DNA of 9,873 nucleotides from an uncultured Prevotella sp. Its GTDB lineage: Bacteria > Bacteroidota > Bacteroidia > Bacteroidales > Bacteroidaceae. How positions within the stretch are numbered: the first letter of the stretch is position 1; the number at the start of each line of letters is the position of its first letter. The position numbers and the translations under genes were made by a program. The notes beneath the pieces are model-generated. The model made no database searches, was not told the DNA's origin, and saw only the letters and a program-made list of their open reading frames with translations. Positions 1 through 6,904 of this stretch are shown here, one piece after another. Location of the stretch: contig CAAFRM010000037.1 in the NCBI GenBank assembly GCA_900765465.1, positions 1 to 9,873 on the forward strand, written 5' to 3'.

Positions 1-1587
1 AAACCACAAGTGGGTCTCCGCATCCTCAACCATTGGGATAATCTCGATGGCAGCATCGAACGTGGCTATGCCGGCAAGAGCATCTTCAAGTGGGAAGAAA
101 TCAAACTCGGAAAGAAAGGCAAGGGCGGCAGCATCAGCAAGAGCCTGCACGACCGCCTCATCACCTACGCCCGTGCCAACGCATCGCTCGGCATCAACGG
201 AAGCGTACTGAACAATGTAAATGCATCGCCAAAGATGATGACGGCAGAATATATTAATAAGGTGAAGGTCATCGCCAACATCCTGCGCCCTTACGGCATC
301 CGAGTCTATCTCAGCATCAATTTCGCTTCGCCGATGGCTCTGGGTTATACCAAGACCGCAGACCCGTTGGACAAGAAGGTGCAGCAATGGTGGCAGAAGA
401 AAGCCAAGGAGATTTATGCAACCATCCCCGACTTTGGCGGCTTCCTGGTAAAGGCAAACTCCGAGGGACAGCCTGGTCCGGGCGATTACCACCGCACCCA
501 TGCCGATGGAGCCAACATGCTTGCCGATGCCGTGAAGCCATACGGAGGCATCATCATGTGGAGAAGCTTTGTATATGGTGCTAATCATAAAGGAGAAGAC
601 CGTGTAAAGCAAGCCGTAAGCGAGTTTAAGGATATGGATGGAAAGTTCAGAGACAATGTGATTCTGCAATCCAAGAATGGTCCGCTCGACTTCCAGCCTC
701 GTGAGCCATACGCTCCTATCTTCGACAACATCAAGAAGACTCCTCAGATAGCAGAACTGCAGATTACCCAGGAATATCTGGGACAGAGCAAGCATCTCAC
801 CTATCTTGCACCTATGTGGAAGGAATTCTTTGGATTCGTCAATCCTAGCAAACTGGTAGGTATCTCTGGCGTAGCCAATATCGGTGATGATGCCAACTGG
901 TGTGGTCATCCTTTCTCTCAGGCAAACTGGTATGCCTTCGGTCGCCTGGCCTGGAATCCTTCGCTCAGCGCAGAAGAGATTGCCCACGAATGGCTCGTTC
1001 AGACTTACGAGAATCAGGATGAGAAGTTCACCAAACCTGTAGAGATGATGATGATGACCTCTCGCGAAGCCTGCGTCAACTATATGATGCCATTGGGCTT
1101 GCACCACATCTTCAAGTTCGACCACCACTATGGTCCGGAGCCGGATGGTTTCATTGCCAGCTATCCATTGGAGTGGTGCCCTGTGTATTATCACAAGGCT
1201 GATGCCAAGGGTATCGGTTTCGACCGTTCATCCAAGGGAACAGATGCCGTAGGTCAGTATCCAGAGCCTTATCGCAGCCAGTATGACAACATCGAGACTT
1301 GCCCAGAAGAATATCTCCTATGGTTCCATCATGTGCCATGGACTTACAAGATGAAATCAGGCAGCACCCTCTGGCAGGAACTCTGCATGAAATACAACAT
1401 GGGCGTGGCAATGGTAGAAGTTTACCGTGATTACTGGCACACTTCTGCCAAGCAGTATATGAAGGGTCATGAGCAGGAATGGCAGCATACCGATTCATTG
1501 CTCAATGTGCAGTTGGAAAACGCCAAGGAATGGCGCGAGACCTGCCTGAAATACTTCCAGACCTTCTCGAAGATGGATATCCAATAA
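1..1587 (+). CDS. aguA: GH67 alpha-glucuronidase, N-terminus cut off by the window edge
   Basis: Inverting glycoside hydrolase that removes (4-O-methyl)-alpha-D-glucuronic acid from the non-reducing end of xylo-oligosaccharides. The frame is open from base 1 (K-P-Q, then GTG at 10), so the GTG is internal, not the start. About 528 residues are present; GH67 enzymes usually have about 680-730, so roughly the first 150-200 residues (the small N-terminal domain) are missing. Numbering from the GTG codon, the NHWDNLDGSIERG block (7-19) carries W9. K148 and E152 lie in VKANSEGQPGP, R185 in MWRSF, K222 and D227 in SKNGPLDFQ, and E255 in ITQEYLGQ. From memory of the Cellvibrio japonicus GlcA67A structure, these spacings match its Lys288, acid Glu292, Arg325, Lys360 and the base pair Asp365/Glu393, so the active site looks intact. 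The C-terminal part has the usual GLHHIF, HHYGPEPDG and YYHKADAKGIGFDR blocks. It ends at TAA 1585-1587, 52 bases before a terminator. No secretion signal can be judged. Family assignment is firm; activity is inferred. Confidence 0.95.
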   Translation, partial: KPQVGLRILNHWDNLDGSIERGYAGKSIFKWEEIKLGKKGKGGSISKSLHDRLITYARANASLGINGSVLNNVNASPKMMTAEYINKVKVIANILRPYGIRVYLSINFASPMALGYTKTADPLDKKVQQWWQKKAKEIYATIPDFGGFLVKANSEGQPGPGDYHRTHADGANMLADAVKPYGGIIMWRSFVYGANHKGEDRVKQAVSEFKDMDGKFRDNVILQSKNGPLDFQPREPYAPIFDNIKKTPQIAELQITQEYLGQSKHLTYLAPMWKEFFGFVNPSKLVGISGVANIGDDANWCGHPFSQANWYAFGRLAWNPSLSAEEIAHEWLVQTYENQDEKFTKPVEMMMMTSREACVNYMMPLGLHHIFKFDHHYGPEPDGFIASYPLEWCPVYYHKADAKGIGFDRSSKGTDAVGQYPEPYRSQYDNIETCPEEYLLWFHHVPWTYKMKSGSTLWQELCMKYNMGVAMVEVYRDYWHTSAKQYMKGHEQEWQHTDSLLNVQLENAKEWRETCLKYFQTFSKMDIQ

Positions 1588-1639
1588 AAGCGGAAGCAGG
1601 AAATATCATCAGCAAAAACAAAATACTATCAAAATAAGA

Positions 1640-1690
1640 AAGGTGTATCCTCGCTTGCCCGATGTATGGGGCAAGAAGGATACACCTTTT
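1640..1690 (+). terminator. Rho-independent terminator after the GH67 gene
   Basis: A perfect 11-base stem AAGGTGTATCC (1640-1650) pairs with GGATACACCTT (1678-1688). Inside it a second 7-base stem CTTGCCC (1654-1660) pairs with GGGCAAG (1669-1675) around the loop GATGTATG. A T-rich tail (TTTTTATATTAT) follows on the plus strand. It lies 52 bases after the GH67 stop. The stem is nearly the same as those at 2484-2534 and 7469-7513. Confidence 0.8.
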
Positions 1691-1764
1691 TATATTATGG
1701 GTTAGGATAATTAGGTTGGAGCGCCTTGAATATAAAGACTTATCCATACCTTTATCGAGCGCAA

Positions 1765-1780
1765 TGTAAGCTTGCTTACA
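1765..1780. repeat. Short inverted repeat ahead of the first 69-base repeat
   Basis: TGTAAGC (1765-1771) and GCTTACA (1774-1780) form a perfect 7-base inverted repeat with a 2-base centre. It sits 12 bases before the 69-base repeat copy at 1792. The second copy of that repeat has only a weak CGCC/GGCG pairing (2372-2375 with 2387-2390) in the equivalent place. No function can be assigned. Confidence 0.5.
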
Positions 1781-1791
1781 AATTGCCGAAC

Positions 1792-1860
1792 GCAGCTAAT
1801 CTTCTGCAAAGTTACGCTTTTCTTTTGAAAGATGCAAGGATTTTTGGGAAAATGTTTGAG
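1792..1860 (+). repeat. 69-base direct repeat, copy 1
   Basis: Begins GCAGCTAATCTTCTGC and ends AAAATGTTTGAG. It matches 2394-2462 at 62 of 69 positions with no gaps, in the same orientation. The inner words TGCAAAG and TACGCTTTTCTT are shared exactly. It contains no open frame of note. Similar 'GCAAAGnTACG' words are, from memory, common between genes in Bacteroidales, so this may be a dispersed intergenic repeat; that is recollection, not a search result. The two copies flank the tandem array. Confidence 0.85.
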
Positions 1861-1895
1861 TTGTAAAACTACTATTGTACTGTCAATGAGTTTAT

Positions 1896-2010
1896 ACTTG
1901 TACAACAGTAGGTTTATGGTTGTACAACTAAAGGGTATATAGTTGTACAACTAAAGGGTATACAGTCGTACGACTAAAGAGTGTGTTGTTGTACGATAAT
2001 GAGGTGTCGC
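1896..2010. repeat. Block A of the array: palindromic GTTGTACAAC units
   Basis: Five units of about 23 bases. Dyad cores are TTGTACAA (1898-1905), GTTGTACAAC (1919-1928), a 14-base perfect palindrome TAGTTGTACAACTA (1940-1953), a 12-base perfect palindrome AGTCGTACGACT (1964-1975), and a decayed GTTGTACGAT (1988-1997). Units at 1919 and 1942 are the same over 22 of 23 bases, including the tail CTAAAGGGTATA. A weaker unit (TTGTACTG) lies at 1875. The layout resembles an operator or iteron array, but no binding protein is evident in the window. Confidence 0.8.
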
Positions 2011-2012
2011 CG

Positions 2013-2084
2013 CTAGGCTCAGCAGAACTGCTGACTGCAGTCGGCAGAGCTGCTGACTAGGCTCAGCAGAGCTGTCGAGCCTAG
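2013..2084. repeat. Block B of the array: GC-rich CTAGGCTCAGCAGA units with inverted arms
   Basis: CTAGGCTCAGCAGARCTG occurs at 2013-2030 and 2057-2074, 44 bases (two units) apart; the unit between them starts CTGCAGTC and shares the GCAGAGCTGCTGA tail. Each unit contains its own near-dyad (CAGCAG-AA-CTGCTG at 2020-2033). GACTGCAGTC (2033-2042) is a perfect 10-base palindrome. CTAGGCTC at 2057-2064 can pair with GAGCCTAG at 2077-2084 to form an 8-base stem, and the copy at 2013-2020 can pair with the same arm to enclose the whole block. Confidence 0.75.
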
Positions 2085-2277
2085 TGGGAATCATCAAGAA
2101 GCAGTCTGCTTGAACCTCAGATACAGCCTCTCAGAACCTCAGATACCGACTGCTTGAACCTCCTAATCTATATCTTTGACCCAGCGCAGTCGTATCCTTG
2201 TGCCAGATGAGCCGTCTCGTTACGCTTATTCAGCCGCATTGTTATGCTTGCTCAGTCGCCTTGTTGATCATGTTTTT

Positions 2278-2318
2278 CGTTTAAGGTCTCAATTTGCGAC
2301 CTTAAACGTTTTGCTTTT
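2278..2318 (+). terminator. Terminator-like hairpin directly after the array
   Basis: A perfect 11-base stem CGTTTAAGGTC (2278-2288) pairs with GACCTTAAACG (2298-2308) around the 9-base loop TCAATTTGC. It is followed on the plus strand by TTTTGCTTTT (2309-2318). No protein-coding gene ends here on the plus strand. It may stop read-through from the GH67 side or end a short transcript of the array. A TATCTTTG at 2171-2178 fits the Bacteroidetes -7 pattern TAnnTTTG, but I see no matching -33 TTTG at the right spacing. Confidence 0.5.
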
Positions 2319-2393
2319 GCATACCTTTATCTCAAATGTGGTGCAACTTCTCCGTTAGGTAAAAGAATCCCCGCCCTAATTAAAAAGGCGAGT

Positions 2394-2462
2394 GCAGCTT
2401 ATCTTATGCAAAGATACGCTTTTCTTCTGAAAGATGCAAAGATTTATTGGAAAATGTTTGAG
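2394..2462 (+). repeat. 69-base direct repeat, copy 2
   Basis: Begins GCAGCTTATCTTATGC and ends AAAATGTTTGAG, matching 1792-1860 at 62 of 69 positions in the same orientation. The last matching base is followed by sequence unrelated to that after copy 1, which gives a sharp right boundary. It ends 21 bases before the susD1 terminator. With copy 1 it brackets 533 bases containing the tandem array and the hairpin at 2278. Confidence 0.85.
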
Positions 2463-2470
2463 GGTGAGGG

Positions 2471-2534
2471 AGATAAAAAGAAAAAGGTGTATCCCCGCTT
2501 GCCCGATGTGTGTTGGGCTAGAAGGATACACCTT
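2471..2534 (-). terminator. Rho-independent terminator after susD1
   Basis: A perfect 11-base stem AAGGTGTATCC (2484-2494) pairs with GGATACACCTT (2524-2534). An inner GCCC (2501-2504) can pair with GGGC (2515-2518). Read on the minus strand it begins 28 bases after the susD1 stop and is followed by TTTTCTTTTTATCT (2483-2471 region). The plus-strand left half, AAGGTGTATCCnCGCTTGCC, is the same as that of the GH67 terminator at 1640 although the genes served run in opposite directions. Confidence 0.8.
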
Positions 2535-2562
2535 AATCAGGTATTCTTATGAGAGCCAGAGA

Positions 2563-4113
2563 TTACTCTCCATATTTCTCATTCTGCTTAATATTAGGAT
2601 TTGCATTGATTTCGCTCTGAGGAATAGCAGAAATTGCTTTGTAATAGCCACGATCGAATGACTTCTCCTCTGAATTCAAAATCTGGTGCCAACCTTGATC
2701 AGCTTCGCTAGTATAACGAACAATCTTCTCATTGCGACGGAGGCAATCGAAATAACGATGGCCTTCACCAACCAATTCCTTACGACGCTCAATAGAGATT
2801 CGTTCTGCTGTGATGTTTTCAGCTGTTACAAGCTTAGTTTCATCAGAGGTACGATTCTCAATAATTGCATTGAGATACTCTGCTGCTTTTGTTTTGTTAC
2901 CAAGATTAAAAGCACACTCGGCTGCTGTCAAATATACCTCAGAAAGACGCATCATAGGTACGTTAGAGTAACGTGGATCACCATTTACTGCTGGAATTTT
3001 GTTCAACCAAACTTTGTTGTCGCCATAAACTTTCTGGTTATCTGAATTCAGAGATGCCAAGAATACGTTATTGCGAACATCCTTTGGATCTGAAGATAAC
3101 ATATCTACGAAACTCTTAGTAGCAACAACATCACTATATCCTACATGGTCATCACTATTCTCGTTGTACAGATATCCTATACCATTACGGTCAGTCCAAT
3201 CATTCTTATCATTAATCGCGATTTCAAAAATCATCTCGTTTTCATGAACAGCACTTGTCTTAAACCAAGCTTTTGCATACTGATCCTTTGTCCACAACTG
3301 ATAAGGTGAGTTCTTGATGATATCTTCAGAAACTTCCAGAGCCTTGTCCCATTCACCCATTGTCAGATATACACGAGCAAGGAGAGTTTTTGCTGCCCAA
3401 ACATTGATATAGCCTTGGTCTTTTTCCTCTGTTAATGCATTAGAATTGATGGCCGCAGTTAAATCTTTGAGAACTTGTTCATAGTTCTCTTTGACAGTCA
3501 AACGTGGCAACTGACAGGTAGCAATGTCTGCTGCAGATACAACACTCTCTGTAAATGGCACACCCAAAGACGCACCATTATCCTCTGTATATGTCTTTCC
3601 ATAAATGCGAGCCATATCAAAGAGAGCCATTGCACGAAGAACCAAAGCCTGACTCTTGTAATTTGCAATTGTCTTTGCTGCTTCATTCTTGTCTTCAAGT
3701 TGACCGTCAGCAGCAGCGATGATGCGATTTGCACGTCCCATAACAATATAAGGTGACTGCCAAATTGCATTGTCAGAGAATCCTGTACCTGTAGTGTATT
3801 GCATGAGATAGTAGAATGAAGCACGATTACTGTTAGTACCTGCCAATTCATTACTCTGCATATCATCTGCATGAACGTCACCATACAGGAACATACGGGC
3901 TCCGTAATAATCAATCAAAGAGCTATTTCCCTTTAAACCAGCATACAAACCAGCAACAGCTGTTCCCATATTGTCGCTATTTGTAATACCAGTATTTTCC
4001 TCTACACCATCAGATGGTTCAAGGTCAAGCCAGTTGTTTACGCATGAAGTCAAAGCCATTGCTGACAAGGTTGCGCAAAGTGTTGCCTTATATATATATT
4101 TAAATACTTTCAT
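2563..4113 (-). CDS. SusD/RagB-family outer-membrane lipoprotein (susD1)
   Basis: Surface glycan-binding lipoprotein expected to sit as a lid on the SusC1 channel and capture oligosaccharides. I chose the ATG at 4113, giving 516 residues, because it places a lipoprotein signal at the N-terminus: K-rich start, hydrophobic stretch, then the lipobox LTSC with C24 as the lipidated residue. An ATG 36 bases upstream (4149) would overlap the end of susC1 and push the signal inward. After C24 comes NNWLDLEPSDG, typical of SusD mature ends. The N-terminal half is the helical TPR-like scaffold. The C-terminal half carries the RagB/SusD region (YLTAAECAFNLGNKTKAAEYL, ERRKELVGEGHRYFDCLR) and ends with the usual IPQSEINANPN block. 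The susC1 stop is 19 bases upstream, with an A-rich spacer. Substrate cannot be read from sequence; xylan-derived sugars are a guess from the neighbouring GH67 gene. Confidence 0.93.
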   Translation of the reverse strand: MKVFKYIYKATLCATLSAMALTSCVNNWLDLEPSDGVEENTGITNSDNMGTAVAGLYAGLKGNSSLIDYYGARMFLYGDVHADDMQSNELAGTNSNRASFYYLMQYTTGTGFSDNAIWQSPYIVMGRANRIIAAADGQLEDKNEAAKTIANYKSQALVLRAMALFDMARIYGKTYTEDNGASLGVPFTESVVSAADIATCQLPRLTVKENYEQVLKDLTAAINSNALTEEKDQGYINVWAAKTLLARVYLTMGEWDKALEVSEDIIKNSPYQLWTKDQYAKAWFKTSAVHENEMIFEIAINDKNDWTDRNGIGYLYNENSDDHVGYSDVVATKSFVDMLSSDPKDVRNNVFLASLNSDNQKVYGDNKVWLNKIPAVNGDPRYSNVPMMRLSEVYLTAAECAFNLGNKTKAAEYLNAIIENRTSDETKLVTAENITAERISIERRKELVGEGHRYFDCLRRNEKIVRYTSEADQGWHQILNSEEKSFDRGYYKAISAIPQSEINANPNIKQNEKYGE

Positions 4114-4132
4114 TAGTCTAATCTTTTTTTGG

Positions 4133-6904
4133 TTAGAAACCAAGTTCAATACCGAATGTGAATGTTCTCAATGATGGAGTCTCGAATGTACAAAGACCAT
4201 TTACAGGAACCTCAGGGTCTACTGTGAGATCCTTTGATTTCCAAGTCAGCAAGTTAGATGCTGCAAAATATGCACGCGCCTTGCTAAGACCTATGTGTGA
4301 GATGAAACTCTTAGGTGCATTGAAACCAACAGACAAGCTCTTGACACGCAGGTAGTCTGTAGACATCAACCAACGTGAAGACATTGTTGAGGAAGAACCA
4401 TACTGGAACTTAGGCAACTTTGCATTGTCTCCTGGCTTCTGCCACATGTCCTCTATCTTATAGTAAGAAGGAACGGCACCAGAATAGAGGAATGAACCAC
4501 CATTTGTATGCTGCCATGTAGCATAATCCATAGCGTCACCGCCCAAAGAGAATGTCAAGGTCATACCAAAGTCGATAAACTTATAGCGCAAAGTATTTGT
4601 CAAACCACCTTCAATTGCTGGATCATGTTTGCCAACGATAGTCTTGTTAGCTTCAGCATACTCTGTTGTTGTTGCACCAGTTCCATCATTCTTATAGTAC
4701 AATTCCTTACCAGTTTCAGGATCAACGCCAGCATATTCGTATGTATAGTAAGAATAGTATGGCTCACCTTCCTTATGGATTAATATTCCACTGATGATTT
4801 GATTCTGACCACCATAAAGCTTAGATACCTTGTTGCTATTATGAGCAAGGTTCAGAGTTGTAGTCCAGGTGAAATCCTTTGTATTAAAGTTATTTGATGT
4901 GATAGTAACTTCATATCCAGTATTCTTCAACTCGCCCACATTCTGAGGAGAAGTGAGTGCATAACCTGGAGAAGAAAAATAGCCTGGTACAGCAGATACT
5001 GGCAAATCGAAGATCAAATCACTTGTAGTACGAGTATAGTAATCAAATGTCAAAGACAGACGATTCCAGAAATTCAAGTCGATACCGATATTCAGAGCCT
5101 TGTTCTTCTCCCACTTCAGGTTCTCGTTTGCGATACCTGAGATAGCAGAACCATTGGTGCCGTTATAGAAGAATCCCCACTTATACCATGATTTATAACC
5201 ATAGTAAACAGAAGGCTGAGTACCATTTACACCATAAGATACACGAATCTTACCATCTGTCAACACATCTTTGACAGGATCCATGAATTTCTCACTTGTA
5301 AATCTCCAAGAACCAGACAAAGACCAGAAGTCGCCCCATCTATTTTCGCGAGCCAAGCGAGAACTACCATCACGGCGATAGCTAACACCAAAGTAATACT
5401 TGTCAGCGTAATTATAATTAACACGCCCCAAGAATGATGTTAAACGATAACCTTGCTTATCTGTTTGAGTACTTGTATTGTTCGCATTTTCAAACTCATA
5501 CTTATCGCCTGGATAAGAATCACCACTGAGATATGTCTGAGCATAGTGATAATCCTCTGTCTCGAAACCAAGTAAAGCATCTACGTTATGCTCGCCAAAC
5601 GACTTGTTGTATGTAGCCTGTGTCTGGGTATTCAATGTGTTGAATTCATTGATAATACGCTGAGCAACGCCACCTGGTGCACCATCATTAGAGAAACGAT
5701 CCCAAAGAACAGTTTCTGTTGAATTAACGTAATCGTATGAAACCTTCTCGCTTATCTTCAAGTTGTCCCATACGTTGTATGTCAACTGCATACTGTTCAA
5801 AGCACGGTTGATGATATTCTTGTCAGAACTATGTTCCTGCTCGTAAAGTGGGTTTACACCAAACATACCGCACTGTGTCAAATTTCCTTCAGAATCATAA
5901 GGAACTGAAGATGGACTCTGGAAGAAAGCATAGTTTGCAATGGCACCTGAATAAGAAGTACCTTCATTAACTAAGCTCTGGTTCATCTTGGAGAACTGAG
6001 AATTTACTCGCAAATTGAATCTTCCAAAATCATGACTGACACTAGCATTACCAGTAAAACGCTCTAATCCTTGCTTATACAAGATACCTTCCTGCTTCAT
6101 GTATGAAACCGAAGAATAGAACTTGGTCTTTTCGCTACCACCAGAAACACTTACCTGATAGTTAGAATGAGAACCTGTGCGGAACAATAAGTCTTTCCAG
6201 TCAGTATAGCCATTTTCAGGTTTTGCTGCAAAGCGGTCAATTCTACCATCCGCAAAAGTTGTTGCAGCAGCATCATCATAACCAGCATCGTATATTGCAT
6301 AATTCTTCAAACCCGTATAAAGCAATTCACGACGATCGGCACCGCTCAACTGAGGGCGGTAATCAACAGCCATGTTTGAGAAACCCCAATCGCTGCGGAA
6401 CTCTACATTTGTCTTACCAGCCTTACCACTTTTTGTTGTAATGACAACCACACCATTGGCAGCACGAGAACCATAAAGTGAAGCAGCAGCGGCATCCTTA
6501 ATCACAGTAATAGACTCAATATCGTTACTGTTCAGGGTAGCCAAAAGACTTGTACCTGCATCGTTATAACCGCTTCCAGGTTCACTGTTGAAAGCACTCG
6601 CATTACCAGCGTTCATTGGAGTACCATCGATTACATACAATGGTTCATTTCCAGCATTGATTGAACCCATACCACGTACACGAATGCTGCTAACAGCACC
6701 AGGAGCACTTGATGAACCTGATACAGAAACACCTGGAACGCCACCAGAAAGCTTATCGGTAAGTGATACCACTGGGATATCTTCCAAGCTTTGAGTATTC
6801 AATGTTGAAGCAGAACCAGTGAATGAAGACTTCTTGAAGTTACCATAACCAGTAACAACTACCTCATCCAAAGCCTTGTTGTCTGGATCCAATACAATCT
6901 TCAA
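4133..6904 (-). CDS. SusC-family TonB-dependent transporter (susC1), main part after a frameshift
   Basis: Outer-membrane beta-barrel channel that imports oligosaccharides using TonB energy, working with SusD1. This 923-codon frame starts at a TTG, not a convincing start, and lacks a signal peptide. Those parts are in the adjoining frame (6901-7164). The restored gene would span 4133-7164 and encode about 1010 residues, normal for SusC. Within this part: ALDEVVVTGYG (residues 11-21), the conserved motif before the plug; the plug domain to about residue 160, with PGVSVSGSSSAPG, IRVRGMGSI, PLYVIDGTPM and ITVIKDAAAASLYGSRAANG; then the barrel, ending FTFGIELGF with the C-terminal phenylalanine expected for assembly by the Bam complex. 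Upstream of GTT-GGA-GAT this frame hits a TAA, so the switch must lie within about 55 bases. Sampled lines are about 33-43% G+C, lower than in the GH67 and susD2 genes. susD1 follows after 19 bases. Confidence 0.92.
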   Translation of the reverse strand: MKIVLDPDNKALDEVVVTGYGNFKKSSFTGSASTLNTQSLEDIPVVSLTDKLSGGVPGVSVSGSSSAPGAVSSIRVRGMGSINAGNEPLYVIDGTPMNAGNASAFNSEPGSGYNDAGTSLLATLNSNDIESITVIKDAAAASLYGSRAANGVVVITTKSGKAGKTNVEFRSDWGFSNMAVDYRPQLSGADRRELLYTGLKNYAIYDAGYDDAAATTFADGRIDRFAAKPENGYTDWKDLLFRTGSHSNYQVSVSGGSEKTKFYSSVSYMKQEGILYKQGLERFTGNASVSHDFGRFNLRVNSQFSKMNQSLVNEGTSYSGAIANYAFFQSPSSVPYDSEGNLTQCGMFGVNPLYEQEHSSDKNIINRALNSMQLTYNVWDNLKISEKVSYDYVNSTETVLWDRFSNDGAPGGVAQRIINEFNTLNTQTQATYNKSFGEHNVDALLGFETEDYHYAQTYLSGDSYPGDKYEFENANNTSTQTDKQGYRLTSFLGRVNYNYADKYYFGVSYRRDGSSRLARENRWGDFWSLSGSWRFTSEKFMDPVKDVLTDGKIRVSYGVNGTQPSVYYGYKSWYKWGFFYNGTNGSAISGIANENLKWEKNKALNIGIDLNFWNRLSLTFDYYTRTTSDLIFDLPVSAVPGYFSSPGYALTSPQNVGELKNTGYEVTITSNNFNTKDFTWTTTLNLAHNSNKVSKLYGGQNQIISGILIHKEGEPYYSYYTYEYAGVDPETGKELYYKNDGTGATTTEYAEANKTIVGKHDPAIEGGLTNTLRYKFIDFGMTLTFSLGGDAMDYATWQHTNGGSFLYSGAVPSYYKIEDMWQKPGDNAKLPKFQYGSSSTMSSRWLMSTDYLRVKSLSVGFNAPKSFISHIGLSKARAYFAASNLLTWKSKDLTVDPEVPVNGLCTFETPSLRTFTFGIELGF

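Larger units (their letters stand above)
1873..2276. repeat. Degenerate tandem array, 22-23 base period, about 18 units
   Basis: Head-to-tail units run through four sequence blocks without losing the period. Block A has GTAC-centred units at 1877, 1900, 1922, 1945, 1968 and 1991 (first base of GTAC). Block B units start at 2013, 2035 and 2057. After an ambiguous unit at 2079, block C carries GAACCTC at 2112, 2134 and 2156, exactly 22 apart; two of these continue as GAACCTCAGATAC. Block D units start at 2189, 2211, 2233 and 2255 with GYCG; the middle two share GCCG at positions 1-4, GTTAnGCTT at 9-17 and TCA at 20-22. From 2013 every unit boundary falls on 2013 + 22n, so blocks B, C and D are in register. 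The period is not a multiple of three and no convincing ORF uses it, so it is not coding. Neighbouring units resemble each other most, as in a minisatellite that grew by local duplication and then drifted. Confidence 0.8.

Noticed and set aside
10..12. GTG as the start codon of the GH67 gene
   Set aside because: The frame is open to base 1, the residues before it fit the family, and the N-terminal domain would be missing; the gene starts outside the window.
1690..1870. Minus-strand short open frames between the GH67 terminator and the array
   Set aside because: They cross the terminator or the 69-base repeat, have no ribosome-binding site and show no protein-like pattern.
1873..2276. CRISPR array
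   Set aside because: Units have no constant repeat separated by unique spacers of 30 or more bases, the period is only 22-23 bases, and no cas gene is in view.
2176..2358. 60-codon plus-strand open frame in the convergent gap
   Set aside because: It begins at a TTG without a ribosome-binding site, runs over 22-base repeat units (not a multiple of three) and through the hairpin at 2278, and has no recognisable protein features.
1640..2534. Insertion sequence or MITE bounded by the two hairpins
   Set aside because: The hairpins are in direct, not inverted, orientation, each is a sound gene-end terminator, there is no transposase and no target-site duplication is apparent.
4114..4149. Upstream ATG at 4149 as the start of susD1
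   Set aside because: It would overlap the end of susC1 and add 12 residues before a lipoprotein signal that is well formed from the ATG at 4113.
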